From: Pseudomonas frederiksbergensis
GTDB lineage: Bacteria > Pseudomonadota > Gammaproteobacteria > Pseudomonadales > Pseudomonadaceae
Length of the DNA: 64,000 nt
NCBI RefSeq assembly: GCF_001952935.1
Contig: NZ_CP018319.1
Span: 1,973,501 to 2,037,500 of the forward strand
Reading direction: 5' to 3'
In this document: piece after piece, positions 47,503-55,526 of the stretch
How positions within the stretch are numbered: position 1 is the first letter of the stretch
Layout of the letters: the number at the start of each line of letters is the position of its first letter
Made by a program: the position numbers and the translations under genes
Notes under the pieces: model-generated
Databases searched by the model: none
Seen by the model: the letters and a program-made list of their open reading frames with translations, nothing else
Told to the model about the DNA's origin: nothing

Positions 47503-47546
47503 GGTTAATCCTTGTTCGTTTAGTAAAGGTTGCTAGCTTGCCGGAG

Positions 47547-47575
47547 TTTACCGAGCAGGCAAACGTCTGTATATG
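47547..47575 (+). promoter_or_regulatory. Candidate sigma-70 promoter of hutF
   Basis: TTTACC (47547-47552), 17 bases, TATATG (47570-47575) gives a moderate match with ideal spacing. The -10 hexamer lies inside the HutC-like operator. Confidence 0.4.
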
Positions 47576-47584
47576 TATATACAA
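47567..47584. promoter_or_regulatory. HutC-type operator between hutC and hutF
   Basis: CTGTATATGTATATACAA contains TGTATAT/ATATACA, a perfect seven-base inverted repeat with a two-base centre. It resembles published HutC operators and the palindrome at hutU. Confidence 0.75.
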
Positions 47585-47609
47585 ATAACACACGATGGGG
47601 TGCTGAACC

Positions 47610-48974
47610 ATGTCCGCCTTCTTTGCCGAACGCGCGCTGCTGCCTAGTGGATGGGCCAACAATGTACGTCTTGAGGTCAGCGCCGATGGCGTGTTGACCC
47701 ATATCCAGGCCGATTCCAACGCAGATGGCGCCGAACGGCTTAGCGGTCCGCTGCTGCCGGGTATGCCGAATCTACACTCCCACGCCTTCCAGCGCGCCAT
47801 GGCCGGGCTGGCGGAAGTGGCGGGTAATCCGAATGACAGTTTCTGGACCTGGCGCGACTTGATGTATCGCCTCGTCGGAAAAATCAGCCCGGATCAACTC
47901 GGCGTCATCGCCCGTCAGCTGTACATCGAAATGCTCAAGGCTGGTTACACCTCGGTCGCGGAGTTTCATTACGTACACCACGACACCAACGGCCAGCCTT
48001 ACGCAGACCCGGCCGAACTGGCGCTGCGCATCAGCCACGCCGCCAGCTCCGCCGGGATTGGCCTGACCCTGCTGCCGGTGCTCTACAGCCATTCCGGTTT
48101 CGGCGGCCAGGCCCCGAACGACGGCCAGCGTCGCTTCATCAACAGCACCGAAAACTACCTCAAGCTTCAGTCGCGCTTGCAGCCGATCCTGGCGCAGCAA
48201 CCGGCGCAGTCGCTGGGTTTGTGTTTCCACTCGTTGCGCGCGGTAACACCGCAGCAGATCAGCGAAGTATTGGCGGCCAGCGACAAGCAGTGCCCGGTAC
48301 ACATTCACATTGCCGAACAGCAGAAGGAAGTCGATGACTGCCTGAGCTGGAGCGGCCGCCGTCCGCTGCAATGGCTGTACGAAAACACTGAAGTCGATCA
48401 GCGCTGGTGCCTGGTTCACGCCACCCACGCCAACCCGGAAGAAGTCACGCTGATGGCCAAGAGCCGCGCCATCGCCGGCTTGTGCCTGACGACCGAAGCC
48501 AACCTCGGCGACGGGATTTTCCCGGCGGTGGATTTCCTCGCTCAGGGCGGGCGCATGGGCATCGGTTCCGACAGCCATGTGTCATTGAGCGTGGTGGAAG
48601 AATTGCGTTGGCTGGAATACGGCCAGCGTCTGCGCGACCAACGACGTAACCGTTTGTATGGCGCGGATCAGCCGATGGTTGGCCGCACGCTGTACGACGC
48701 GGCACTGGATGGCGGCGCTCAGGCGCTGGGTCAGCCGATTGGTGCGCTCGAAGTTGGCAAACGTGCGGATTGGCTGGTGCTGGACGGCAACGATCCGTAC
48801 CTGGCGACAGCCAGCGGCGACGGGATTCTCAATCGTTGGTTGTTTGCCGGTGGCGATCGCCAGGTGCGGGATGTGCTGGTCAATGGCCAGTGGGTTGTGC
48901 GCGATGGGCGGCATGCTGGCGAAGAAGAAAGTAACCGCGCCTTCACCCAAGTCCTGCGCGATTTGTTGGGTTAA
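47610..48974 (+). CDS. hutF: Formimidoylglutamate deiminase
   Basis: Fourth step of the five-step pathway: converts N-formimidoyl-glutamate to N-formylglutamate and ammonia. The 454-residue amidohydrolase starts MSAFFAERALLPSGWANNVR. Metal ligands are in MPNLHSHAFQRAM, VHIHIAEQQKEV, LVHATHANPEE and GIGSDSHVSLS. It is divergent from hutCD and supplies the substrate of HutG, which lies about 13 kb away at the end of the other hut operon. Confidence 0.97.
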   Translation: MSAFFAERALLPSGWANNVRLEVSADGVLTHIQADSNADGAERLSGPLLPGMPNLHSHAFQRAMAGLAEVAGNPNDSFWTWRDLMYRLVGKISPDQLGVIARQLYIEMLKAGYTSVAEFHYVHHDTNGQPYADPAELALRISHAASSAGIGLTLLPVLYSHSGFGGQAPNDGQRRFINSTENYLKLQSRLQPILAQQPAQSLGLCFHSLRAVTPQQISEVLAASDKQCPVHIHIAEQQKEVDDCLSWSGRRPLQWLYENTEVDQRWCLVHATHANPEEVTLMAKSRAIAGLCLTTEANLGDGIFPAVDFLAQGGRMGIGSDSHVSLSVVEELRWLEYGQRLRDQRRNRLYGADQPMVGRTLYDAALDGGAQALGQPIGALEVGKRADWLVLDGNDPYLATASGDGILNRWLFAGGDRQVRDVLVNGQWVVRDGRHAGEEESNRAFTQVLRDLLG

Positions 48975-48983
48975 CCCCCCGCC

Positions 48984-49090
48984 GATCGTTCCCACGCTCT
49001 GCGTGGGAATGCAGCCCGGGACGCTGCGCGTCCCAACAGCAGACGCAGAGCGTCCATTGAGGCATTCCCACGCGGAGCGTGGGAACGATC
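48984..49090. repeat. Family C inverted repeat
   Basis: GATCGTTCCCACGCTCTGCG ... GCGTGGGAACGATC, directly after hutF and before the convergent lipocalin gene, where it probably ends transcription from either side. Confidence 0.9.
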
Positions 49091-49103
49091 AGTAGCGCAG
49101 TGA

Positions 49104-49673
49104 TCAGTTAGAAGTCTTGGCCATCTGCGTATCTGTCGCGCGCCAGATCAGTCGCGTCGTGTCATAACCCTGCTGACGCGCCTTGCTCAGCAGTTCCTCA
49201 CGCACTACGCCATTGACCGTCGGGGTCCGTGACAGCAGCCACAGATACTTGCGGCTCGGGTCGCCAACAATGGCGGTCTTGTAGTCATCACTGACGTACA
49301 ACACCCAATACTCGCCCTTCGCCACACCCGGAATCAACCGCGAAAACCAGGTATCGAACTCGACCCACAGCTTGTCGGTCTTGCCCGGTTCCTGTGGCCA
49401 GGCAACGCCTTTGGCCTCTTCCCATTGCCAGTCCGCTGTCAGGCAGCGATTGAGCACCAACACCTTGCCGTCAGGCTTGAGCGTGTAATGGGCTTCGGAT
49501 TGCGCGCAGTTGCGCTGGAAATACATCGGCAGACGAGCCAACTCGTACCAGGTCCCTTGGTACTTCTTGAGATTGACGCTATTGGCAGTTTTCGGTGCCA
49601 ACGGATCTACGCCAGAGGTGGCGCAGCCGGCCAAAACCAGGCTGGCTAAAAGGACTATCAGTAACCGCTTCAT
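49104..49673 (-). CDS. blc: Outer-membrane lipocalin (Blc-type lipoprotein)
   Basis: A 189-residue lipoprotein. The signal peptide ends with a lipobox LVLAGC (Cys about residue 17). Lipocalin signatures are YQGTWYELARLPMYFQRNC near the N-terminus, YSVLY-like EYWVLYVSDDYKTAIVGDPS, and KYLWLLSRTP. Bacterial lipocalins of this type bind fatty acids or lysophospholipids in the outer membrane. It is adjacent to a small lipoprotein gene of the same orientation 31 bases upstream, so the two may be co-transcribed. Confidence 0.95.
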   Translation of the reverse strand: MKRLLIVLLASLVLAGCATSGVDPLAPKTANSVNLKKYQGTWYELARLPMYFQRNCAQSEAHYTLKPDGKVLVLNRCLTADWQWEEAKGVAWPQEPGKTDKLWVEFDTWFSRLIPGVAKGEYWVLYVSDDYKTAIVGDPSRKYLWLLSRTPTVNGVVREELLSKARQQGYDTTRLIWRATDTQMAKTSN

Positions 49674-49704
49674 TGTTTTTCTCCCGTGGGCGTATAACCC
49701 CGGT

Positions 49705-49959
49705 TTACTTCAGGCCTTGGCCGGAAAACATCAACACTTTGTCACCGGCGTACTGCACGCTGATAAAGCTGTTCTTGTCACCCCAGGTGCAACTGGACAT
49801 GCCGAGCGCGCCCGAGCAATCGGCGGGTTTGCCCAGCAAGTTTTCCACTTCGGCCTTGGGCATGCCTGACGACAGCTTCGAGTAGTTTTCCTGATTAACC
49901 TTGCTGCACGCGGCCAACAACACGCAGAACGAAAGCAGGGCAATAGAACGCAGCGACAT
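49705..49959 (-). CDS. Small lipoprotein of unknown function
   Basis: An 84-residue protein from ATG 49959, preceded by AGGAG; a longer frame upstream is not supported. The lipobox LLAAC places the lipidated cysteine at about residue 18. The mature part has KLSSGMPKAEVENLLGKPADCSG, which resembles the BamE/SmpA-type helix-helix repeat, followed by two cysteines and a short beta-rich end (NSFISVQYAGDKVLMF). It could be a DUF3862-like envelope protein, but I cannot assign a function. Confidence 0.85.
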   Translation of the reverse strand: MSLRSIALLSFCVLLAACSKVNQENYSKLSSGMPKAEVENLLGKPADCSGALGMSSCTWGDKNSFISVQYAGDKVLMFSGQGLK

Positions 49960-50139
49960 GGTGTAGCTCCTGGGGCGAAGGGGAATGGCATGGCTGCCAA
50001 GCTGAAGCTTAGAAGAGAAAACCCCTGTCTGGTTCCCCGGCCGCACGGCTATTTATTTGGCCGTTCGTCTGCCTTATTTGGAAAATCTGCAACTTTACTT
50101 TCGCTATTGGGTATTTCGTCGGTTTTCGCAAAAACCGCC

Positions 50140-50166
50140 TAATCTTTGGCGCCGGCCAGTCGACAT
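50140..50166 (+). promoter_or_regulatory. Possible sigma-28 (FliA) promoter of the PctA-like gene
   Basis: TAATCTTT, 11 bases, GTCGACAT compares with TAAAGTTT-N11-GCCGATAA (11 of 16 positions), 77 bases before the start. Chemoreceptor genes are often in the FliA regulon. Confidence 0.4.
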
Positions 50167-50242
50167 AAAAGCAGCGCAACGCCCACGACTGTGGCAAATT
50201 GACGCCCCTTTGTTGACCAGCCCCTCCGCGGTAGCTCATTTA

Positions 50243-52135
50243 ATGACCAGAAACATGAAGTTCAGCCACAAGATCTTGTTGGCTGCCGCCCTCGTGGTGG
50301 CCGTTGCATTCGCTTGTTTCATACTTTTCAACGACTACCGCCAGCGCCAAACCCTGCGCAGCAGTACCGAATCCTCGATGCAGGAACTCGGCAGCCTGAC
50401 CACCAGCAACATCCAGACCTGGCTGGAAAGCCGCATTCAATTGCTGCAATCACTGTCCCAGCAGATCGCCGTGGACGGCAGCGCTGCGGCCAGCCTCAAG
50501 CGCGCCATCGACTTGCCGGCCTACACCACTAACTTTCAGCTGAGCTATTTCGGTGGCACTGACGGTGTGATGTTCTCGGTCCCGGCCGGCAATCGTGCCG
50601 CGGATTACGATCCCCGTGCCCGTGGCTGGTACAAGGCGGCGAACACTGCGCAACAGACCATCGTCACCGAACCTTATATCGCCGCGTCGTCAGGCAAACT
50701 GGTGATCACCGTCGCCACGCCGGTGAAACATCAGAATCAAATGATCGGCGTCGCCGGTGCAGACATCGACCTGTCCAGCGTCAGCGCGATCATCAACTCG
50801 CTGAACTTCGGCGGCCACGGCCATGCGTTCATCGTCAGCGCCGACGGCAAGATCCTGATTCATCCAGACAGCAAACTGGTGCTCAAGAGCCTGGCCGACG
50901 CCTACCCGAACGGTGCGCCGAAAGTCAGCCCGGGCATGAAAGAAGTCGAGATCGACGGCAAGACCCAATTCATCTCCTTTACCCACGTCAATGGTGTGCC
51001 CTCTGCAGACTGGTACGTGGCGCTGGTGCTGGATCAGGACACCGCGTTCTCGATGCTCAGCGAGTTCCGCACCTCGGCGATCATCGCCATGGTCATTGCC
51101 GTGGTGATTATCATCGCGTTGTTGGGCATGTTGATCAGCTTCCTGATGCAGCCGCTGCTGACCATGGGCCGCGCCATGCATGACATCGCCGAAGGCGAAG
51201 GTGACCTGACCAAACGCCTGACGATTCACGGCCAGGACGAGTTCGGTGCGCTGGGCACCTCGTTCAACCGTTTTGTGGAGCGGATTCATACGTCGATTCG
51301 CGAAGTGTCCTCGGCCACCGGCCAGGTCAACGAAGTCGCCTTGCGTGTGGTGGCGGCGTCGAACTCGTCAATGTTCAACTCCGACCAGCAAGCCTCGCGC
51401 ACCAGCAGCGTGGCCGCCGCCATCAACGAACTGGGCGCTGCCGCCCAGGAAATCGCCCAGAACGCCGCCCTCGCCTCTCAGCATTCGAGCGATGCTCGCG
51501 CCTTGGCCGAGGACGGTCAGCAAGTCGTGGATAAAACCATCGCGGCGATGCAGCAGCTCTCGGCGAAGATCAGCGATTCGTGCGGCAACATCGAAACACT
51601 CAATAGCAACACCGTGAACATCGGGCAGATTCTGGAAGTGATCACCAGCATCTCCCAGCAGACCAACCTGCTGGCACTCAACGCCGCCATCGAAGCGGCC
51701 CGGGCCGGTGAAGCCGGTCGCGGTTTTGCCGTGGTCGCGGACGAGGTGCGCAACCTCGCGCACCGAACCCAGGATTCGGCGCAGCAAGTGCAGAAGATGA
51801 TCGAGGAACTGCAAGTCGGCGCCCGGGAAGCCGTGATCACCATGACCGACAGCCAGCGCCAGAGCGAAAGCAGCGTCGGCATCGCCAATCAGGCGGGCGA
51901 ACGTCTGGGCAGCGTGACCCAGCGCATCGGTGAGATCGACGGGATGAACCAGTCGGTGGCCACTGCGACAGAAGAGCAGACGGCGGTGGTGGAGTCGATC
52001 AACGTCGACATTACCGAGATCAACACGCTGAACCAGGAAGGCGTGGAGAACTTGCAGTCGACCTTGCGTGCGTGTTCAGACCTTGAGCAGCAGGCGGCGC
52101 GGTTGAAGCAGTTGGTGGGTAGTTTCAGGATTTAA
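50243..52135 (+). CDS. Amino-acid chemoreceptor, PctA/PctB/PctC-like (dCACHE)
   Basis: A 630-residue methyl-accepting chemotaxis protein. ATG 50243 ([17 protein letters not shown]) aligns with the start of PctA; a longer frame exists but reads noncoding sequence. One helix (about 12-32), a periplasmic double-CACHE domain (about 35-275), a second helix, HAMP and a signalling domain with [20 protein letters not shown] follow. The distal CACHE module has Tyr121, Arg126, Trp128, Tyr129, Tyr144 and Asp173, the pattern of amino-acid-binding dCACHE domains with PctA numbering. The cell probably uses it to swim toward L-amino acids. It ends VGSFRI like PctA. Confidence 0.95.
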   Translation: MTRNMKFSHKILLAAALVVAVAFACFILFNDYRQRQTLRSSTESSMQELGSLTTSNIQTWLESRIQLLQSLSQQIAVDGSAAASLKRAIDLPAYTTNFQLSYFGGTDGVMFSVPAGNRAADYDPRARGWYKAANTAQQTIVTEPYIAASSGKLVITVATPVKHQNQMIGVAGADIDLSSVSAIINSLNFGGHGHAFIVSADGKILIHPDSKLVLKSLADAYPNGAPKVSPGMKEVEIDGKTQFISFTHVNGVPSADWYVALVLDQDTAFSMLSEFRTSAIIAMVIAVVIIIALLGMLISFLMQPLLTMGRAMHDIAEGEGDLTKRLTIHGQDEFGALGTSFNRFVERIHTSIREVSSATGQVNEVALRVVAASNSSMFNSDQQASRTSSVAAAINELGAAAQEIAQNAALASQHSSDARALAEDGQQVVDKTIAAMQQLSAKISDSCGNIETLNSNTVNIGQILEVITSISQQTNLLALNAAIEAARAGEAGRGFAVVADEVRNLAHRTQDSAQQVQKMIEELQVGAREAVITMTDSQRQSESSVGIANQAGERLGSVTQRIGEIDGMNQSVATATEEQTAVVESINVDITEINTLNQEGVENLQSTLRACSDLEQQAARLKQLVGSFRI

Positions 52136-52147
52136 CTGCCAGTCACT

Positions 52148-52258
52148 GATCGTTCCCACGCTCCGCGTGGGAATGCCTCAACGGACGCTCCGCGTTCGGC
52201 TCTGGAAGGGACGCGGAGCGGCCCGGGCTGCATTCCCACGCGGAGCGTGGGAACGATC
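52148..52258. repeat. Family C inverted repeat
   Basis: GATCGTTCCCACGCTCCGCG ... GCGTGGGAACGATC, between the convergent chemoreceptor and DUF924 genes, beginning 13 bases after the chemoreceptor stop. Confidence 0.9.
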
Positions 52259-52262
52259 AAAG

Positions 52263-52865
52263 CTAGAAGCGGGATCCGGGGCCTGAAAGAAACTCCAGCT
52301 CTTCAGCCGTAGATTCCCGGCCCAACACCGCATTGCGATGCGGAAACCGTCCAAAACGCGCAATGATCTTCTGATGCCGCTCGGCATAATCCAGGTTGTC
52401 GGCAAACACCGCCCGATCCGCCTCGGGTTGCTGTTCAACCAGATCGATAAACCGCGAAACCGCCTCGTTCTGCACCGCCAGATTCTCGCAATGCTCGAAC
52501 ACCAGGTAGATGAACACTCGCTGGATCGGCCGCAACTGCCGATCGAAATCCGCAGCAATGCCTTGCGCCACCAGTGCCTGGGCCCTGAGATCGCCTGAAA
52601 AGGATTTGGGAGTGTCGCGATAGATCATGCGCGGCAGTTGATCGAGCAACAGCACCAGGGCCAGCCAACCTTCGGGGCGTTGCGCCCACTCGGTCAATCC
52701 GCCGGCCAGTGCCTGCTCGACCTGGTCCCCGAAACGCGTGCGCGCTTCGAGGTCCTGGCTGGCGCGCTTGCCGAACCATAACTTGCCCTTGTCAGCCGCT
52801 ATTTCGTTGGGGGATTGGAGTGTTCCGAACCACCATTCGAGCAACGGCTGCCAGGGCGCGGTCAT
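52263..52865 (-). CDS. DUF924 family protein
   Basis: A 200-residue protein of the DUF924 family. It is predicted to be all-helical (TPR-like). Signature segments are LEWWFGTL near the start, WFGKRASQDLEARTRFGDQ, LLLDQLPRMIYRDTP, YLVFEHCENLAVQNE and IARFGRFPHRNAVLGRESTAEE close to the end. The molecular function is unknown. It begins three bases after the fbp stop, so the two are almost certainly co-transcribed, which hints at a link with central metabolism but proves nothing. Confidence 0.92.
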   Translation of the reverse strand: MTAPWQPLLEWWFGTLQSPNEIAADKGKLWFGKRASQDLEARTRFGDQVEQALAGGLTEWAQRPEGWLALVLLLDQLPRMIYRDTPKSFSGDLRAQALVAQGIAADFDRQLRPIQRVFIYLVFEHCENLAVQNEAVSRFIDLVEQQPEADRAVFADNLDYAERHQKIIARFGRFPHRNAVLGRESTAEELEFLSGPGSRF

Positions 52866-52868
52866 GGT

Positions 52869-53879
52869 TTATTCCTTGTGGTAAGCCGTGACGCGCTCGA
52901 CTTCTTCTTTCGAGCCGAGGAATACGGCGACACGCTGGTGCAAGCCGTCAGGCTTGATGTCGAGGATGCGCTGATGGCCATCAGTGGAAGCGCCGCCAGC
53001 CTGTTCAACCAGGAACGACATCGGGTTGGCTTCGTACATCAGACGCAGTTTGCCCGGCTTGGACGGCTCGCGGCTGTCGCGTGGGTACATGAACAAGCCA
53101 CCACGGGTCAGGATGCGGTGCACGTCCGCGACCATCGCGGCGACCCAGCGCATGTTGTAGTTCTTTTTCAACGGGCCTTCTTCGCCCGCCAGCAATTCGC
53201 TGACGTAGCGTTGTACCGGCGCTTCCCAGTGACGCTGGTTGGAGGCGTTGATCGCGAATTCCTGAGTGGACTCCGGGATCTTGATGTCTTCATGAGTCAG
53301 CACGAAGCTGCCCATTTCGCGGTCCAGGGTGAAACCTTTTACGCCGTCGCCCAGGGTCAGGATCAACATGGTCTGTGGACCGTAGATCGCGTAACCGGCA
53401 GCCACTTGCTCGGTGCCTGGCTGCAGGAAAGCCTTTTCGTTCAAAGGCTCGTTTTGGCTCAGGTATTCGTTCGGGCAACGCAGCACCGAGAAGATCGTAC
53501 CGACCGGTGCGTTGATATCGATGTTCGACGAGCCGTCCAGTGGGTCGAAAACCAGCAGGTACGCGCCTTTCGGGTATTTGCCCGGGATCTGGTAGGCATT
53601 GTCCATTTCTTCGGACGCCATGCCGGCCAGGTGACCGCCCCATTCGTTGGCTTCGAGCAGGATCTCGTTAGAGATCACGTCGAGTTTCTTCTGCACTTCA
53701 CCTTGGACGTTTTCAGTGCCCATGCTGCCCAGAACACCGCCGAGGGCGCCTTTGGACACGGCGTGGTTGATCTCTTTGCAAGCACGCGCCACCACTTCGA
53801 TCAGGAAACGCAGATCGGCAGGGGTGTTGTTGCTACGGGTCTGCTCAATCAAATAGCGACTCAGGGTAACGCGGGACAT
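52869..53879 (-). CDS. fbp: Fructose-1,6-bisphosphatase class 1
   Basis: Gluconeogenic enzyme that hydrolyses fructose 1,6-bisphosphate to fructose 6-phosphate. The 336-residue protein starts [18 protein letters not shown]. The metal and substrate motif is in [40 protein letters not shown] and [16 protein letters not shown] form the rest of the active site. Pseudomonads depend on it for hexose formation because they lack a classic glycolytic phosphofructokinase. DUF924 follows directly. Confidence 0.97.
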   Translation of the reverse strand: MSRVTLSRYLIEQTRSNNTPADLRFLIEVVARACKEINHAVSKGALGGVLGSMGTENVQGEVQKKLDVISNEILLEANEWGGHLAGMASEEMDNAYQIPGKYPKGAYLLVFDPLDGSSNIDINAPVGTIFSVLRCPNEYLSQNEPLNEKAFLQPGTEQVAAGYAIYGPQTMLILTLGDGVKGFTLDREMGSFVLTHEDIKIPESTQEFAINASNQRHWEAPVQRYVSELLAGEEGPLKKNYNMRWVAAMVADVHRILTRGGLFMYPRDSREPSKPGKLRLMYEANPMSFLVEQAGGASTDGHQRILDIKPDGLHQRVAVFLGSKEEVERVTAYHKE

Positions 53880-54067
53880 GGAAGGCTCCGGTGGAATGGG
53901 GGGCTAAAAACCCGCGCAGTTTAACGCGAGTCAGGGCGCATTTCCTCCTATCAGACGTGTTACACCCAATAGAGTTCATGCGCCCGGTTTAGCGTAGTTC
54001 GAAACAGAGGAGATGTGAGCGGAGGATGAGTGGCAGTTTCGTGACTTTCTTTGCCTGACATTCCGTC

Positions 54068-54130
54068 TTCGCGAGCAAGCCCGCTCCCACAGTGGAATGC
54101 GGACCCTGTGGGAGCGGGCTTGCTCGCGAA
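54068..54130. repeat. Family A inverted REP pair, short spacer
   Basis: TTCGCGAGCAAGCCCGCTCC(CACA) and its inverted copy are separated by only about 15 bases. It lies in the gap between DUF3999 and fbp, which carries the fbp promoter but no gene. Confidence 0.9.
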
Positions 54131-54152
54131 TGGCGCGCAGCGCCAGCCATTC

Positions 54153-55526
54153 TCAAGATTTGGTAGCAGGCTTGCGCAACAGACTGAACGCCATCGCGCC
54201 CAGAAACAAAACACTGAGCAACAACACCGCCCACAACCCGAACTTCTTCCAGTTGGTGTCCGTCGTCGCCGCTGTTGTCACGGTCGATGCTGGCGTGGCC
54301 ACCAGCCCGCCGTCCACTGTGGCCTTGCCCAACGTCGCCAACTTTGCAGCGCTGTAATCCGGAATCAACGTCGACAGCGGCAGGCTCGCCGCCTTCACCG
54401 TGGCACTTCCCAGCGCGAGCGTATAAGGCCCTGCCCCGCGCGCCAGGAACACCAGATGAATGGAGCGCACGGCGAATTGCACCGTCGGGGCCTCGGCACC
54501 CAGGCCGCCGCCGCGCTCGTCCACCGTCAGCTTCAACTGCTGTACGGTTTGCCCCGGCAGCTGCAATTCGTTCTGCTCCACATCCTGGCCATTCTGGGTC
54601 AGGCGATAGAGCAAACCGCTGCTCAACGGCTGCCACGGCAAGCTGCTTTCCCGACGACCGGACAAGGTCACGGGCGCCAAACTGTTGGGCTGACTCAATT
54701 CGACCTGCAAGCGCTCGACATTCAGTCCCATCGGTAATTGCCAGGTGTATTCACCCGCCTTAACGCTGCTGCCGGCCAGCGGCTGCGACCAGACAAGCGG
54801 TAGCGGCAGGCTGCGGGTCTTGGCGCTTTGCAATTGCGCCGAGGTCAACGTCGGGGCCGATTGCGGCGTGTTCCACAGCAAGCGCAGATAACGGGCCGAT
54901 TGACCCGGCAGGGCGACTTCATGCTGCTCGACCTGTTCGTCGGCAAACGTGAGGCGCGCCACCTGACCTTCACCCCACGATTGCCAGTGCTGCAGGTCGT
55001 CGCTGGCTTCGATGGTGAAACGCTGGAAGCCATCGCGTTCGCTGGTCCAGTCGAGGATCAACTGCTGCAACGGGGCTTTGATGCTGCTGGCGTCGAGCAA
55101 CCAGCCGCGCAGCACTTCTTCGCCCGCCTCCAGTTGACTGGATGGCTGCACTTCGACCAGCGTGCCGTTGGCGCTCGATTGCACCCGTACGCTCGGGGCA
55201 CGCTCAGTGGAGTCCGCCGAGTTGTACAGCGGGAACCACTTCACGTCAGTCAGGGTACGGTTGTCGCTGGTCTGCGCCGGCGCACGCGCCAAGGAATACG
55301 CCTGGGCCTCACCGGCGGCATTGAAAACGCGCACATCGCTGAGATCGGTTTGCCGCGCATTCAATTGCACACTCAACGGCAATTCGAGGCGATACCACGG
55401 ACCTTCGCCGCTGACCGACAACGGCACCTGCGTGGCGAAGTCCGCCAGTTTTTCCTGGGCACTGGCCGACAGCGCCACACCCAGGGCAACAGCGCCCAAC
55501 CAGACCCGGTTCAGCTTCTGACTCAA
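54153..55526 (-). CDS. DUF3999 family membrane protein
   Basis: A 457-residue protein with an N-terminal signal peptide (ending LSASA-Q, about residue 23), a large beta-rich periplasmic part and one C-terminal membrane helix (FGLWAVLLLSVLFLGAMAF, about 428-448) followed by a short basic tail. SARYLRLLW and PLQQLILDWTSERDGFQRFTI recall discoidin-like beta-sandwich modules that bind carbohydrate, but that is inference. It overlaps the DUF2339 gene by four bases (start within the DUF2339 stop), the usual pairing for these two families. Function unknown. Confidence 0.88.
   Translation of the reverse strand: MSQKLNRVWLGAVALGVALSASAQEKLADFATQVPLSVSGEGPWYRLELPLSVQLNARQTDLSDVRVFNAAGEAQAYSLARAPAQTSDNRTLTDVKWFPLYNSADSTERAPSVRVQSSANGTLVEVQPSSQLEAGEEVLRGWLLDASSIKAPLQQLILDWTSERDGFQRFTIEASDDLQHWQSWGEGQVARLTFADEQVEQHEVALPGQSARYLRLLWNTPQSAPTLTSAQLQSAKTRSLPLPLVWSQPLAGSSVKAGEYTWQLPMGLNVERLQVELSQPNSLAPVTLSGRRESSLPWQPLSSGLLYRLTQNGQDVEQNELQLPGQTVQQLKLTVDERGGGLGAEAPTVQFAVRSIHLVFLARGAGPYTLALGSATVKAASLPLSTLIPDYSAAKLATLGKATVDGGLVATPASTVTTAATTDTNWKKFGLWAVLLLSVLFLGAMAFSLLRKPATKS

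Noticed and set aside
33999..49090. Regularly spaced repeats in the hut locus as a CRISPR array
   Set aside because: Copies are kilobases apart, each is an inverted pair with variable centre, and there are no short unique spacers or cas genes.
50119..50136. CGGTTTTCGCAAAAACCG as a terminator upstream of the PctA-like gene
   Set aside because: The stem is short and A/T-rich, no T run follows on the relevant strand, and it overlaps the likely promoter region; it may be an operator but there is no support for either.
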